Shown one piece after another: positions 43,078 through 51,352 of a stretch of DNA of 62,758 nucleotides. The translations under genes and the position numbers were made by a program. Location: the NCBI GenBank assembly GCA_001896715.1, contig MPOY01000308.1, positions 1-62,758 of the forward strand. Direction: 5' to 3'. This stretch comes from Methanoculleus sp. EBM-46. Its GTDB lineage: Archaea; Halobacteriota; Methanomicrobia; Methanomicrobiales; Methanoculleaceae. The notes below the pieces were generated by a model, which searched no databases, was not told the DNA's origin, and saw only the letters and a list, made by a program, of their open reading frames with translations. Numbering within the stretch: position 1 is the stretch's first letter; each line of letters begins with the position of its first letter.

Positions 43078-44904
43078 TCATCGTCCCCCGACGCCGCCGC
43101 CGCCAAACCCACCGCCGCCACCGAAGGATCCGCCGCCCCCGAATCCACCATGGCCACCGCCCGACGACGGCGGCGAGTAGAAGACGATCGGGGCAAAGAT
43201 CACCGGCATGTTCGAGTAGAGCGGCATCCCGACGTCCGGGAGGCTGATGTTTAAGTTCTTCATCGCCTGCTCGACCTTATCGCCGAGGCCGAGCGCGGTC
43301 CCGTAGACCAGCCACTCCCCCCACATCGAGAGGTCGGCAGGGGAGTACTGCCGGATCAGAGCGAGGTCCGAGAGGAAGTGAGCAAACGCATCCCACTCGA
43401 GCTTCTCCCGGTAGCGATCGCCCTTCCAGACCCCAAAGAGGGTCGAGGGGAAGAGGGCCGCTATCCCCACCTGGACCGCGACGATGAAAGAGAGGATCCC
43501 GGCCGGTATGAGGAGGTAGGCCGCGCCCGGCGCGAATATGATCGTGAGGATCGCAAGCCCGCAGGGGATGGCGCCAAGGAAGATGAGCGGGAGGATGAGT
43601 CCCCTCCCATCACTGACATACTGCCGGGCAAGCGTCGTATCCACATTCCGGGTGAGAGCGGCAAGCGACTGCTGGTACTGCAGGATCCGGTGCTGGTAAC
43701 CCGGGCTCCGTCGGGCGGTCTCGGCGAACGTCTCGAGATCGGCGGTATCCACGACATGGTCGTCGGCTATGTTGGCAAGGAAGTTGAGCACCCGCTGCTC
43801 GTAGGGGTCGGAGGACTCCCCCGAGACGATCCGGACCGTGACACCGTTGCCGCCCGATTTTTCGGTCACGACGATCTTCTTCTGCCGGTGGAGGTCGAGG
43901 ACCGTCGCGTAGAACCCGTTATCGTCGAACTCAAGGGCGTCGCCCTTGAAGAGGAGGTTCACCTGCCAGGGTTTGAGCGCGGTATTCGGCGTGAAACTCA
44001 GGTATTCCGGCACCGTGAACGGTTTCTCTCTGCCGTAGCGGAGGTAGACGCCAAGGAGGATGAACGGCGTCGCGAGGACGAGGAGGATCGAGAGGCCGTA
44101 AAGGATATTCGCGGCCCCGTAGAGGAGGGGGGGCCAGCGATTCGCGTCGGCCGCCTTCTGCCGCACGTCGGGGACGAACTCCCCAAATCCGCCGACCTTC
44201 TCGGTGAACGCCGGAACGAGGATCAGTTCGACGTTCAGCGCGTCGTTCTGGGATGCGCTCCCCGTTATGACGACGGCGTCCGCCGTTCGCTCGATATCAA
44301 GGGTAGGGGGGTGCGTGTAGACCTCCTCGATATCCCCGGCAAACGGGAGGGTGATCCGGAGGTTCCGGAAGGGGACGTGCTCGTCCACGAGTTTCAGGTT
44401 CAGGTGCGCCCACTGGCTGTCGTACTCGACCGGCGGCCGGACCAGGTAACGGTATTCCACCGTGTAGGTGCCCGGGGCAAAGTAGCCGGGGTTGAAGATA
44501 CCCACTTCGCTATCGAGTGCAAGGTTCCGGATCGTGGCAAGATCCGATGGGGTCGCACTCCCGGCGGCCGTCCGGACCTCGCCTCCGGAATCCCTGGCGT
44601 AGCCGATGACCCCGGGTGGTGCGGTCATACCGAGGAACTCTACGTGCGGCCGGTCGATGGCCGCAAAGGTGAGCGGCGCATCCCAGTAGCGAAAGAGCAT
44701 CCGGTACTCGCCTGCGGCGCGGACATCGTAGGTGTAGCGCTCGATGAGGGTCCCGTTCTCGTAGAAGACGGCGTCGTAGTGCCCGACGTCCAGGTCTCCC
44801 TGGAGGAGACCGGGGAGCGCGACAGCTCCGGCGACCGCCAGGACCCCGATAAGCAGGGTGATGGCAACAAGGATGAGGATCTGCTGCTGTTCAGTCACGC
44901 GCAT
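43078..44904 (-). CDS. DUF2207 membrane protein
   Basis: A 608-residue protein of the DUF2207 group (YciQ-like): an N-terminal helix (about 8-32), an extracellular beta domain, helices near 270-290 and 435-480, a soluble region, and a Gly-rich C-terminus (SSGGGHGGFGGGG and on). It is usually encoded next to LemA, as here (6-base gap). The pair is widespread in bacteria and archaea and functionally undefined, thought to act at the envelope. Confidence 0.85.
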   Translation of the reverse strand: MRVTEQQQILILVAITLLIGVLAVAGAVALPGLLQGDLDVGHYDAVFYENGTLIERYTYDVRAAGEYRMLFRYWDAPLTFAAIDRPHVEFLGMTAPPGVIGYARDSGGEVRTAAGSATPSDLATIRNLALDSEVGIFNPGYFAPGTYTVEYRYLVRPPVEYDSQWAHLNLKLVDEHVPFRNLRITLPFAGDIEEVYTHPPTLDIERTADAVVITGSASQNDALNVELILVPAFTEKVGGFGEFVPDVRQKAADANRWPPLLYGAANILYGLSILLVLATPFILLGVYLRYGREKPFTVPEYLSFTPNTALKPWQVNLLFKGDALEFDDNGFYATVLDLHRQKKIVVTEKSGGNGVTVRIVSGESSDPYEQRVLNFLANIADDHVVDTADLETFAETARRSPGYQHRILQYQQSLAALTRNVDTTLARQYVSDGRGLILPLIFLGAIPCGLAILTIIFAPGAAYLLIPAGILSFIVAVQVGIAALFPSTLFGVWKGDRYREKLEWDAFAHFLSDLALIRQYSPADLSMWGEWLVYGTALGLGDKVEQAMKNLNISLPDVGMPLYSNMPVIFAPIVFYSPPSSGGGHGGFGGGGSFGGGGGFGGGGVGGR

Positions 44905-44910
44905 GATCTA

Positions 44911-45489
44911 TCAAAACGCTATCGTCGGAACCCGCTCGATATCCTCGCCGAACTCCAGGTATTCCAGTTTCTTAAAGCCCATGACGCTCGCAACCAGGTT
45001 TGAAGGGATCGTGTCGGTCATGGTGTTGTATTGCTGGGCGATGTTGTTATAGGTGTAGCGGTGCCGGGCGATCTCATCCTCGATTCCCTTCACCGCGCCC
45101 ATCAGGTCCTGCACCGTCTGAGATGTCTTGAGGTTGGGATAGTTCTCCGCGACGGCAATCAGCCGGCCGAGGACCGACCGCGACTCGCGCTCAAGCTCGT
45201 TTAAGTCGCCGGGGCCGGCGCTCCCGATGCGGGCCCGCATCGCGGTCACCCCGGTCAGGGTATCCTTCTCAAACGCCGCGTAGCTCTTCACCGCGCCGAG
45301 GAGCTGCTCGATCATATCCAGTCGCTTCTTCATGGCGACCTTCACCTGCCCGACCGTCGCGTCGGCCGAGTTTTTGAGGGAGAAGAATCGGTTGTAGATG
45401 CCTATCATGACCGCCACGATGCCGATGACGATCAGCACCACGACGGCGATAAGGACAAGGGAGATGATGTCCACCAAAGTTGTCACCAT
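44911..45489 (-). CDS. lemA: LemA-family protein
   Basis: A 192-residue LemA protein: one N-terminal transmembrane helix (about 8-30) and a helical coiled domain with YNRFFSLKNSADATVGQVKVAMKKRLDMI, AENYPNLKTSQTVQDLM and YNNIAQQYNTMTDTIPSNLVA. First gene of the LemA-DUF2207 pair. The start at 45489 is nearly leaderless given the TATA-like CTTAAATACGCC ~25 bases upstream; an inverted repeat covers the region between TATA and ATG. Confidence 0.92.
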   Translation of the reverse strand: MVTTLVDIISLVLIAVVVLIVIGIVAVMIGIYNRFFSLKNSADATVGQVKVAMKKRLDMIEQLLGAVKSYAAFEKDTLTGVTAMRARIGSAGPGDLNELERESRSVLGRLIAVAENYPNLKTSQTVQDLMGAVKGIEDEIARHRYTYNNIAQQYNTMTDTIPSNLVASVMGFKKLEYLEFGEDIERVPTIAF

Positions 45490-45506
45490 ATAGTGTATGT
45501 ACTATA
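45489..45506. promoter_or_regulatory. Inverted repeat at the lemA start
   Basis: TATAGT and ACTATA (45489-45494 and 45501-45506) form a 6-base inverted repeat with a 6-base spacer, directly between the putative TATA tract and the start codon. A protein bound here would block transcription of the LemA operon. Confidence 0.4.
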
Positions 45507-45588
45507 AGGCGTATTTAAGAGATAACCCTCAAATGCGCGGGTATGGCCGAATCCATCCGGATTTCCCATACCGGCAGGGAGGATCCAG

Positions 45589-47265
45589 CTACCCCGCGGG
45601 CTCCTCCCCGGAGCTCACCATCGCCACGACCTTCCCATCTGCATCCCGGAGGAGAGCGTTGTGCCAGCGGATCAACCGTTCCTGGCCGTCCCGGGTGACG
45701 ACCGGGCTCTCTTCGAAGGCGGGCGGCTCGATCCTGCCGGCCACGAGGCGGGCGAAGTTCCGGGCGAGCGGATCGCGCAGGCGCTCCGGGACAACCGTTT
45801 TAAACCAGTTCTTCCCGGCGAGATCGTCCCCGGCATACCCGAGAAGCTCGCTTCCCCGCCGGTTGATGAGATCGATGGTCCCGTCCGCCCCGATCACCGC
45901 GATCATCACGCCGGCCGCGTCCAGGTAGCCCTGCGCCCGGTCGCGTTCGGCGACCAGAAGGTCCTCGGCGGCAGAACGATCGGTGATGTCCTCGGCGATC
46001 CCGAGCATGTAACGGAGCACGCCCCGGGAGTTGAATATCGGGATCTTCTTCATGGAAAGCGTCCGCCCGCCTGATATCCGGATCTCCTTCTCAAGGGCGG
46101 CCGCCCGCTCCACGAGTTCCCGGTCGCCATCGGCAAAGAAGACGGCCATCTCCGGCGGGAATATATCCGCGGCCTGCCTGCCCGCCATCTCATCCTGCGT
46201 CATGCCAAGGAAGATCTCCGCAGCCCGGTTTGCGAAGACGAACGTGTTCCCTTCCACTTCCCGGACGAAGACCATGCCCGGGACGTTGTTGACGACCGAG
46301 TAGAGGAACGACTTCCACTGGGCCACCCGCTTTGCGGCACGCGCCCGCTCGGTGACGTCGCGGCAGACCACCCGGTAGCCGGTGAAGTCGCCGATCACAT
46401 CGTATACCGGCGTCCCGCTCACGTCGAGGATGACGTCGCTTTCGTCCCGATGGAGCATCGTCCACTCAAAGAGAATCCGGGGCTCCGGGTCGGCGAGCAG
46501 CGCGGAGAACTGTGCCCTGGCCCGTTCGGCATTTTCAGGGGCCATGAAGTCGCAGGGAGTCTTGTGAAGCATCTCCTCGGGCGCATAACCAAGGATCTCC
46601 CGGCTTTTCGGGCTGACGTAGGTGAACCGAAAGGTCTCGTCGACGTTCAGGATCAGGTCGCTGATGTTCTCGACGAGGCTCCGGAAGAGCAGTTCGCTCT
46701 CGCGCAGGGCCTCCTCCGCCCGGCGCTCCTCGGTGATATCCTCGAGTATGATGGTGACTCCCGGCGCCCCGTCGTTGAAGACGGTGGGGAGGAACTTGGC
46801 ACGGAAGAAGAGTTCCCGGTCGTGCCGCAGGAAGCGGAGCTCCTCGGTGACCTCGCGGCCGTTCAGGGCATCGGTGATCCGGCCCCGTATCAGCGGGTGG
46901 TCGAACGCCGCAAGCGGTGATGCCTCGATGCCGTTCCCGATGATATCATCCCGCTCCCTTCCCGCAAACGCGCAAACGGCATCGTTTGCCTGGACAATCC
47001 GGAGCTCGCGGTCGAGGCTCAGCACGAGATCGGATGAGAAGTTGAGCATGGCGGCGATGGGGACGCGTTGCGAGAGGTAGAAGACCTTGGCCTTCCCGTA
47101 GGTCTCCATCTCCACCTGGCCCGAGACGAGGAGGACGTCGAGGTACCGGGAGACGGTGTTCCGGTTGATTCCAACGGCGGCAGCAAGATCGGAGACCGAC
47201 ATGCCCCGCGGATGCTCTTTTAAATTGCTGAGCAGGAGAGAGAGTGCGCCGGTAGTGGGATCCAT
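45589..47265 (-). CDS. HTH-PAS sensory regulator (four PAS domains)
   Basis: A 558-residue one-component regulator: N-terminal winged helix-turn-helix (residues 1-68, GMSVSDLAAAVGINRNTVSRYLDVL), then four PAS domains (about 75-180, 190-310, 318-430 and 440-555) with typical ILEDITEERR-type junctions. No kinase domain is present, so the sensor acts directly on DNA, a design common in Methanomicrobia. Its own promoter region carries repeats suited for autoregulation. It is divergent from a structured RNA candidate and the partner-switching operon. Confidence 0.92.
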   Translation of the reverse strand: MDPTTGALSLLLSNLKEHPRGMSVSDLAAAVGINRNTVSRYLDVLLVSGQVEMETYGKAKVFYLSQRVPIAAMLNFSSDLVLSLDRELRIVQANDAVCAFAGRERDDIIGNGIEASPLAAFDHPLIRGRITDALNGREVTEELRFLRHDRELFFRAKFLPTVFNDGAPGVTIILEDITEERRAEEALRESELLFRSLVENISDLILNVDETFRFTYVSPKSREILGYAPEEMLHKTPCDFMAPENAERARAQFSALLADPEPRILFEWTMLHRDESDVILDVSGTPVYDVIGDFTGYRVVCRDVTERARAAKRVAQWKSFLYSVVNNVPGMVFVREVEGNTFVFANRAAEIFLGMTQDEMAGRQAADIFPPEMAVFFADGDRELVERAAALEKEIRISGGRTLSMKKIPIFNSRGVLRYMLGIAEDITDRSAAEDLLVAERDRAQGYLDAAGVMIAVIGADGTIDLINRRGSELLGYAGDDLAGKNWFKTVVPERLRDPLARNFARLVAGRIEPPAFEESPVVTRDGQERLIRWHNALLRDADGKVVAMVSSGEEPAG

Positions 47266-47302
47266 GTGCGAACAGAGTTTCGCGCCGGACGATATAGTGT
47301 TT

Positions 47303-47378
47303 TGCAGTGCTGCATGTCATGATGCTCTATGCAATGCCACACCACAATGCAAGGCATTAAAGAGAAAGTATATATACT
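47303..47378. promoter_or_regulatory. Operator-like region with palindromic TATA box
   Basis: Dense symmetric elements: TGCAGTGCTGCA-type hyphenated palindrome at 47303-47314; a 10-base direct repeat ATGCAATGCC (47329-47338) and ATGCAAGGCA (47347-47356), 18 bases apart; and AGTATATATACT (47367-47378), a perfect palindrome around a TATA box. Because the TATA box is symmetric, it could serve both the HTH-PAS gene (minus, start near 47347) and the plus-strand RNA region (start near 47398). The direct repeats lie where an autorepressor would bind. Confidence 0.55.
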
Positions 47379-47397
47379 CTATTGATCAACGCATGAT

Positions 47398-47700
47398 CCC
47401 CAGAGTCGGCAGAGACGGGGAAACTCTGCCGGCGACCCGGGCCACACGGGCACAGGTGGTCCGGACCGGCACAAGAACGGCTGGGGTCGGTGAACGGAAC
47501 ATTCACCACGCTGATTGCACCAACGTCAAGATTCACGTCCACACCGGGGGCACCCCGGTGAATATGATCGGGCACACCTCTCTGAACACTCATACCGGCA
47601 CGCGGAACAGGACACCGGCGCGGACGGCACAACCGCACCGGGACTGCCCAAATACCCCGTATGGTTATCACACACCCGACAATACACCCTCATTTTTTTT
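47398..47700 (+). ncRNA. Candidate structured ncRNA or operon leader
   Basis: No protein-like frame is seen in this 303-base stretch, but it is framed by a strong TATA box (47367-47378) 20-31 bases upstream and a run of eight T at 47693-47700. Internal hairpins: 47405-47433 (CGGCAGAG with CTCTGCCG, extended to 10 pairs, loop containing GGGG that can pair with CCCC at 47398-47401 as a pseudoknot), 47489-47507 (GGTGAA/TTCACC), and 47542-47560 (CACCGGGG-GCA-CCCCGGTG). It is either a free small RNA or the 5' leader/attenuator of the STAS-SpoIIE-RsbW operon that starts at 47768. It matches no RNA family I know. Confidence 0.45.
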
Positions 47701-47767
47701 GCTTCCTTCTCAGAAACCCCGGAACAGAGAGTAACATCTATCTTTCACCAGATCGAATATCCATTCA

Positions 47768-48124
47768 ATGAGCGAGCGTGTTGATATACTCGAAAGGAGA
47801 GCGGGCGCCGTCGACATCATTGCGGTGAAAGGAAGGCTCGACGCAGGCTCTTCGGAGAAAGCGGAAGAACGGATCAACAGGGTGCTCGATGCCGGAGGGA
47901 GATATCTCCTCATCAACCTCTGCGATCTCGACTACATCAGCAGCTCCGGCCTCCGGGTACTGCTTGCCGCACTGAAACGTCTGAAGAAAGATGGCGGAGC
48001 GCTCAGGATAGCCTGTGCACAGCCGCAGATACTTGAGGTCTTCACGATGGCGGGCTTTCACCGGATCTTCTCCCTCTCCCCCGACGAGGCGACGGCGCTT
48101 GCCGGGTTCCCGGCGGGGCCCTGA
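47768..48124 (+). CDS. STAS-domain anti-anti-sigma-type protein (RsbV-like)
   Basis: A 118-residue STAS protein, first of a three-gene partner-switching operon. The phosphorylation loop ISSSGLRVLL is intact with Ser60 as the likely target. Pattern VKGRLDAGSSEKAEERI and ILEVFTMAGFHRIFSL fit RsbV/SpoIIAA. In bacteria the unphosphorylated form sequesters the RsbW kinase; the phosphatase next door would regenerate it. Five bases separate it from that gene. Confidence 0.93.
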   Translation: MSERVDILERRAGAVDIIAVKGRLDAGSSEKAEERINRVLDAGGRYLLINLCDLDYISSSGLRVLLAALKRLKKDGGALRIACAQPQILEVFTMAGFHRIFSLSPDEATALAGFPAGP

Positions 48125-48129
48125 ACAAT

Positions 48130-49497
48130 ATGGCGTTCTCCGAATTTGGGGATCTCTTTTTTGTGCTCTTCCAGATGATCTGCGTCATCCTGGTGGCCGC
48201 CTACCTGATCACCCGGACAGCGTCGTTTACCCGGGTGCTCGACGGCCTCGTGACCTGGAAGAGCCAGGCGATCCTCATCCTCCTCTTTGGGGCGCTCTCC
48301 ATCTACGGCACCGAGAGCGGCATCACCATCCTCGGCGCCACTGCAAACGTCCGCGACCTCGGCCCCATGGTCGGGGGGCTCGCGTGCGGCCCGGTGGTGG
48401 GGCTCGGCGCCGGCCTGATCGGCGCCGCTTACCGCTTCTCCCTTGCGGGGTTCACCGCCGTCCCGTGCTCGGCAGCAACCATCCTTGCGGGCCTCTTCGG
48501 GGGGTTGATCTTCCTCCTCTCCGGACGGAAGTTCGTCGGGATACACGGCGCGGTCCTCTTTGCCATCGGCATGGAGGCGTTTCACATGGGCATCACCCTC
48601 CTCCTCTGCCGGCCGTTCGACCAGGCGCTCACCGTCGTCAGAGAGGTGGCCCTTCCGATGATCATCGCAAACGCCATCGGGGTCTTCATATTCGCGCTCA
48701 TCATCGGGAACCTGATCACTGAACGGCAGACGAAAGCGGAGCGGGATGCTTACCTCTCGGAACTCGAGCGGAAGAAGGCCGAGCTCCGGATTGCGCACGA
48801 TATCCAGATGAGCTTCCTCCCCGAACGGCTGCCCGATGTCCCGGGCCTCGATATCGCCGCCTTCTCGCTCCCGGCAAAAGAGGTCGGCGGGGACTTCTAT
48901 GACGCAATCCCCCTCTCCGGGCAGCGAATTGCCTTCGTCATCGCCGACGTCGCGGGGAAGGGCGTTCCCGCGGCGCTCTTTATGGCGCTCTCGCGGACGG
49001 TGCTCCGGGCGAACGCTCTGATCCCACGGAGCGCCCGTGATGCCGTCCGCGAAGCGAACGCCCTGATCGCCGCAGACGCAAAGTCCGGCATGTTCGTCAC
49101 CCTCTTCTACGCGGTCGTCGATCCGGTGAAGAAGACGCTTACCTACGTCAACGCGGGGCATAACCCTCCCCTCCTCTTCCGGTCAGGCAGCGAACGGGTG
49201 CTCGAGCTGAAAGGGACCGGTATCATCCTCGGTGTCATGCCGGATGCCGACTACGGGGAGGAGACCCTCGCGCTTGAGAAGAACGACCTCGTCCTCCTCT
49301 ACACCGACGGGGTCACCGAGGCGATCGACTCCCATGAGAAGCAGTTTGGTGAGCAGCGACTGATCGAGACCGTCACGGGCTGCCACGACCTCCCCTCAAG
49401 GGAGATCGTCGATCGTATCCGCCGGGCGGTCGCTGATTTCTCGGGGGACGAACCGCAGTTTGACGACCAGACGCTCATGGTGCTCCGGGTGGTGTGA
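48130..49497 (+). CDS. SpoIIE/RsbU-type phosphatase with membrane sensor
   Basis: A 455-residue protein. Residues ~8-200 hold six or so helices resembling the 5TM receptor module of LytS-type sensors (DLGPMVGGLACGPVVGLGAGLIGAAYRFSLAG). Residues ~215-455 are a PP2C/SpoIIE phosphatase with the metal ligands in EVGGDFYD (Asp255, Asp258), IADVAGKG (Asp273), YTDGVTEA and FDDQT. It would dephosphorylate the STAS protein upon an extracellular or membrane signal. The stop TGA shares its last base with the ATG of the kinase gene. Confidence 0.93.
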   Translation: MAFSEFGDLFFVLFQMICVILVAAYLITRTASFTRVLDGLVTWKSQAILILLFGALSIYGTESGITILGATANVRDLGPMVGGLACGPVVGLGAGLIGAAYRFSLAGFTAVPCSAATILAGLFGGLIFLLSGRKFVGIHGAVLFAIGMEAFHMGITLLLCRPFDQALTVVREVALPMIIANAIGVFIFALIIGNLITERQTKAERDAYLSELERKKAELRIAHDIQMSFLPERLPDVPGLDIAAFSLPAKEVGGDFYDAIPLSGQRIAFVIADVAGKGVPAALFMALSRTVLRANALIPRSARDAVREANALIAADAKSGMFVTLFYAVVDPVKKTLTYVNAGHNPPLLFRSGSERVLELKGTGIILGVMPDADYGEETLALEKNDLVLLYTDGVTEAIDSHEKQFGEQRLIETVTGCHDLPSREIVDRIRRAVADFSGDEPQFDDQTLMVLRVV

Positions 49498-49907
49498 TGG
49501 CGGAACTCACGGTGCGGGCAGAGCTCGGGGCTCTCACGGCGATCGCCGATTTCCTTGCCGGAACACTCGCCGGGAGCGCCGACGATATGGTCTTTTCGGT
49601 CCAGCTTGCCGTGGACGAGGCCTGCAGCAACACCATCCTCTACGGCTACCCGAACCGGGAGGCAGGAGCGATCACGATCGCCTGCACCGTGGACGACGAC
49701 GTCATCCGCGTGACGATCACCGACGACGGCGTTGCGTTCGATCCCCTGACCGCCCCGCCGCCGCTCCTTGATATCCCCGCGGAAGAGCGGCCGATCGGGG
49801 GCCTTGGTATCCACTTCATCCGGACGGTGATGGATAACGTGGCGTATGCCCGCAGGGACGACAGAAACGTCCTCTCGATGGAGAAGAGGCGGCCGGCGTC
49901 AGGGTGA
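49497..49907 (+). CDS. RsbW-like serine kinase / anti-sigma-type ATPase
   Basis: A 136-residue GHKL-fold ATPase of the RsbW/SpoIIAB type: N box DEACSNTILYGY (Glu41, Asn45), G1 box ITDDGVAFDP (Asp76-Asp77-Gly78) and G2 box GGLGIHFI. It should phosphorylate the STAS partner. Bacterial RsbW also binds a sigma factor; archaea have none, so its output target must be something else. The start overlaps the phosphatase stop by one base. Nine bases of its end overlap the convergent next gene. Confidence 0.92.
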   Translation: MAELTVRAELGALTAIADFLAGTLAGSADDMVFSVQLAVDEACSNTILYGYPNREAGAITIACTVDDDVIRVTITDDGVAFDPLTAPPPLLDIPAEERPIGGLGIHFIRTVMDNVAYARRDDRNVLSMEKRRPASG

Positions 49908-50738
49908 CGCCGGGAGAAGCGACCCGAGCGCCCGGGGAAGATCCTCCTTCTTCGTGACGACCGCGGCCGACTCCTCGAGCATCAGGTTGACCCGCTCGTG
50001 GTGGCCGACGACCCGGAAATCGGTCCGGAGAGCGACAATCTTCTTCTTCAGGGCATAGGCATACCCCATCTCCCAGGATGTCCCGGAGTCGGCATCCGCG
50101 CCATCGATGACCGCGACGACGACATCGGCGTCGCGGAGAGCCAGGAGGTTCTGTGCAAATATGGCCCCATGCTCCTCGCCGCACCGGGCGGGGTCCGTAT
50201 CCCCGGCCTCCTGGGGAAGATAGACGTCGAAGAGGTGCACTGCGAGGAGATCGTGGAGGATGAGGTTGTAGGCCCGTTCAGCCTCGGAGAAGAGGGGGCC
50301 TGCGAGGTAGATCCGGTAACGGGCGAACTCCTTCACGTCGATGGCCGGTATATCCGGGAACCGGGCGAGGAACGCGCCGCGCCCGGGCTGTTTTACGGAT
50401 GAATAGTAGGTGGCCGTCACCCCGCAGGCAGGGGAGGAGTCCACACCGACGAGAGCAAGAGGCGCCTCGCCCCGCTCGCGGATGACGGCGCGGACCTCCG
50501 CCTCGAGCCGGTCGAGGAGAGCGGCAAACGCGGGGGTCGCGAGGCGGTCGAGGTACGAACCCGGCGGCCGATCCGCCCCGATGTAGATCGTCTCCGGGCA
50601 GGGGAGCGGGACCATATCGATCGAGAAGTGCCGGCAGCGTTCGACGGCCCGGATGAAGTGGCGGAGATCCTCATCGGTCGTTATACCGCGGGCACGGCAG
50701 GCGGGGTTCTCGATGCAGGGGACGACGAGTACGTACAT
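49899..50738 (-). CDS. TudS-like domain fused to nucleoside deoxyribosyltransferase-like domain
   Basis: A 279-residue fusion. Residues 1-120 resemble DUF523/TudS desulfidases, which use a [4Fe-4S] cluster held by three cysteines: Cys8 (VVPCIENPAC), Cys47 (PLPCPET) and Cys105 (VDSSPACGV). Residues ~140-279 are a nucleoside 2-deoxyribosyltransferase-like fold: RIYLAGPLFSEAE and DGADADSGTSWEMGYAYA, with Glu223 as the probable nucleophile. The pair suggests removal of sulfur from a thio-nucleobase plus glycosyl transfer or hydrolysis in base salvage. The Met at 50738 matches the domain start; the frame is open to 50843. Confidence 0.8.
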   Translation of the reverse strand: MYVLVVPCIENPACRARGITTDEDLRHFIRAVERCRHFSIDMVPLPCPETIYIGADRPPGSYLDRLATPAFAALLDRLEAEVRAVIRERGEAPLALVGVDSSPACGVTATYYSSVKQPGRGAFLARFPDIPAIDVKEFARYRIYLAGPLFSEAERAYNLILHDLLAVHLFDVYLPQEAGDTDPARCGEEHGAIFAQNLLALRDADVVVAVIDGADADSGTSWEMGYAYALKKKIVALRTDFRVVGHHERVNLMLEESAAVVTKKEDLPRALGSLLPASP

Positions 50739-50773
50739 TGATGAGATCTCGGCGGCGTACCATAACAAGACAG

Positions 50774-51265
50774 ATGATACCGCTCTACGCCTACCGGGAC
50801 AACACCTGCGACCCCCGGAAGTGCACGGTAAAGAAGCTCGCACGGCGCGGGCTTGCCACGATCGTCACGAACATCGCAAAGATCCCTCGTTCGACCCTCC
50901 TCCTCGACCCGACCGCGGAGCGGGCGGTCTCCCCCGCCGACCGCCATCTCCCCTCGATAACGGCCCTCGACTGCTCCTGGGAGGTCCTCGATACCGGTGC
51001 CGTCGCGTCCTGGCGCAACCGCCGGGCGCTCCCCTTCCTCGTCGCCGCAAACCCGGTGAACTTCGGCCGGCCGTTCCGGCTGACATCGGTGGAGGCGATG
51101 GCCGCGACGCTCTCCATACTCGGCGAGGAGGAGCAGGCCCGGACCATCCTCGCCCCGTTCGGGTGGGGGCTGCGGTTCCTCGAGGTGAATGCCGAGCCCC
51201 TGGAAGACTACGCACAGGCAAAAGACAGCGCTGAAGTCGTCGCGATCCAGGCGCTGTACATGTAG
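50774..51265 (+). CDS. Tsr3 rRNA aminocarboxypropyltransferase
   Basis: A 163-residue DUF367/Tsr3 protein that transfers the aminocarboxypropyl group of SAM to a pseudouridine-derived base in small-subunit rRNA. Family motifs: YRDNTCDPRKCTVKKLARRGLA, LDPTAERAVSPADR, ALDCSWE and RALPFLVAANPVNFGRP. It is divergent from the TudS-like fusion, with 35 bases between starts. Confidence 0.9.
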   Translation: MIPLYAYRDNTCDPRKCTVKKLARRGLATIVTNIAKIPRSTLLLDPTAERAVSPADRHLPSITALDCSWEVLDTGAVASWRNRRALPFLVAANPVNFGRPFRLTSVEAMAATLSILGEEEQARTILAPFGWGLRFLEVNAEPLEDYAQAKDSAEVVAIQALYM

Positions 51266-51296
51266 CCGGATCCCCCGGCACCGCCCCGGGCGGCAC

Positions 51297-51340
51297 CTTT
51301 TTATGCCCGAAACCTCCTGTTCACGCGTAAAAGAAGGGAG
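51297..51340 (+). promoter_or_regulatory. Promoter and ribosome site of the 613-aa gene
   Basis: CTTTTTATGCC (near 51297) is TATA-like and GGAGGT (near 51336) is a strong ribosome-binding site about 11 bases before the ATG at 51353. Confidence 0.55.
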
Positions 51341-51352
51341 GTTACCGGACCC

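Noticed and set aside
47156-47734. Plus-strand protein-coding gene across the ncRNA candidate
   Set aside because: The frame begins inside the opposite regulator gene, lacks a ribosome site and gives a Thr/His/Arg-rich unlikely protein.
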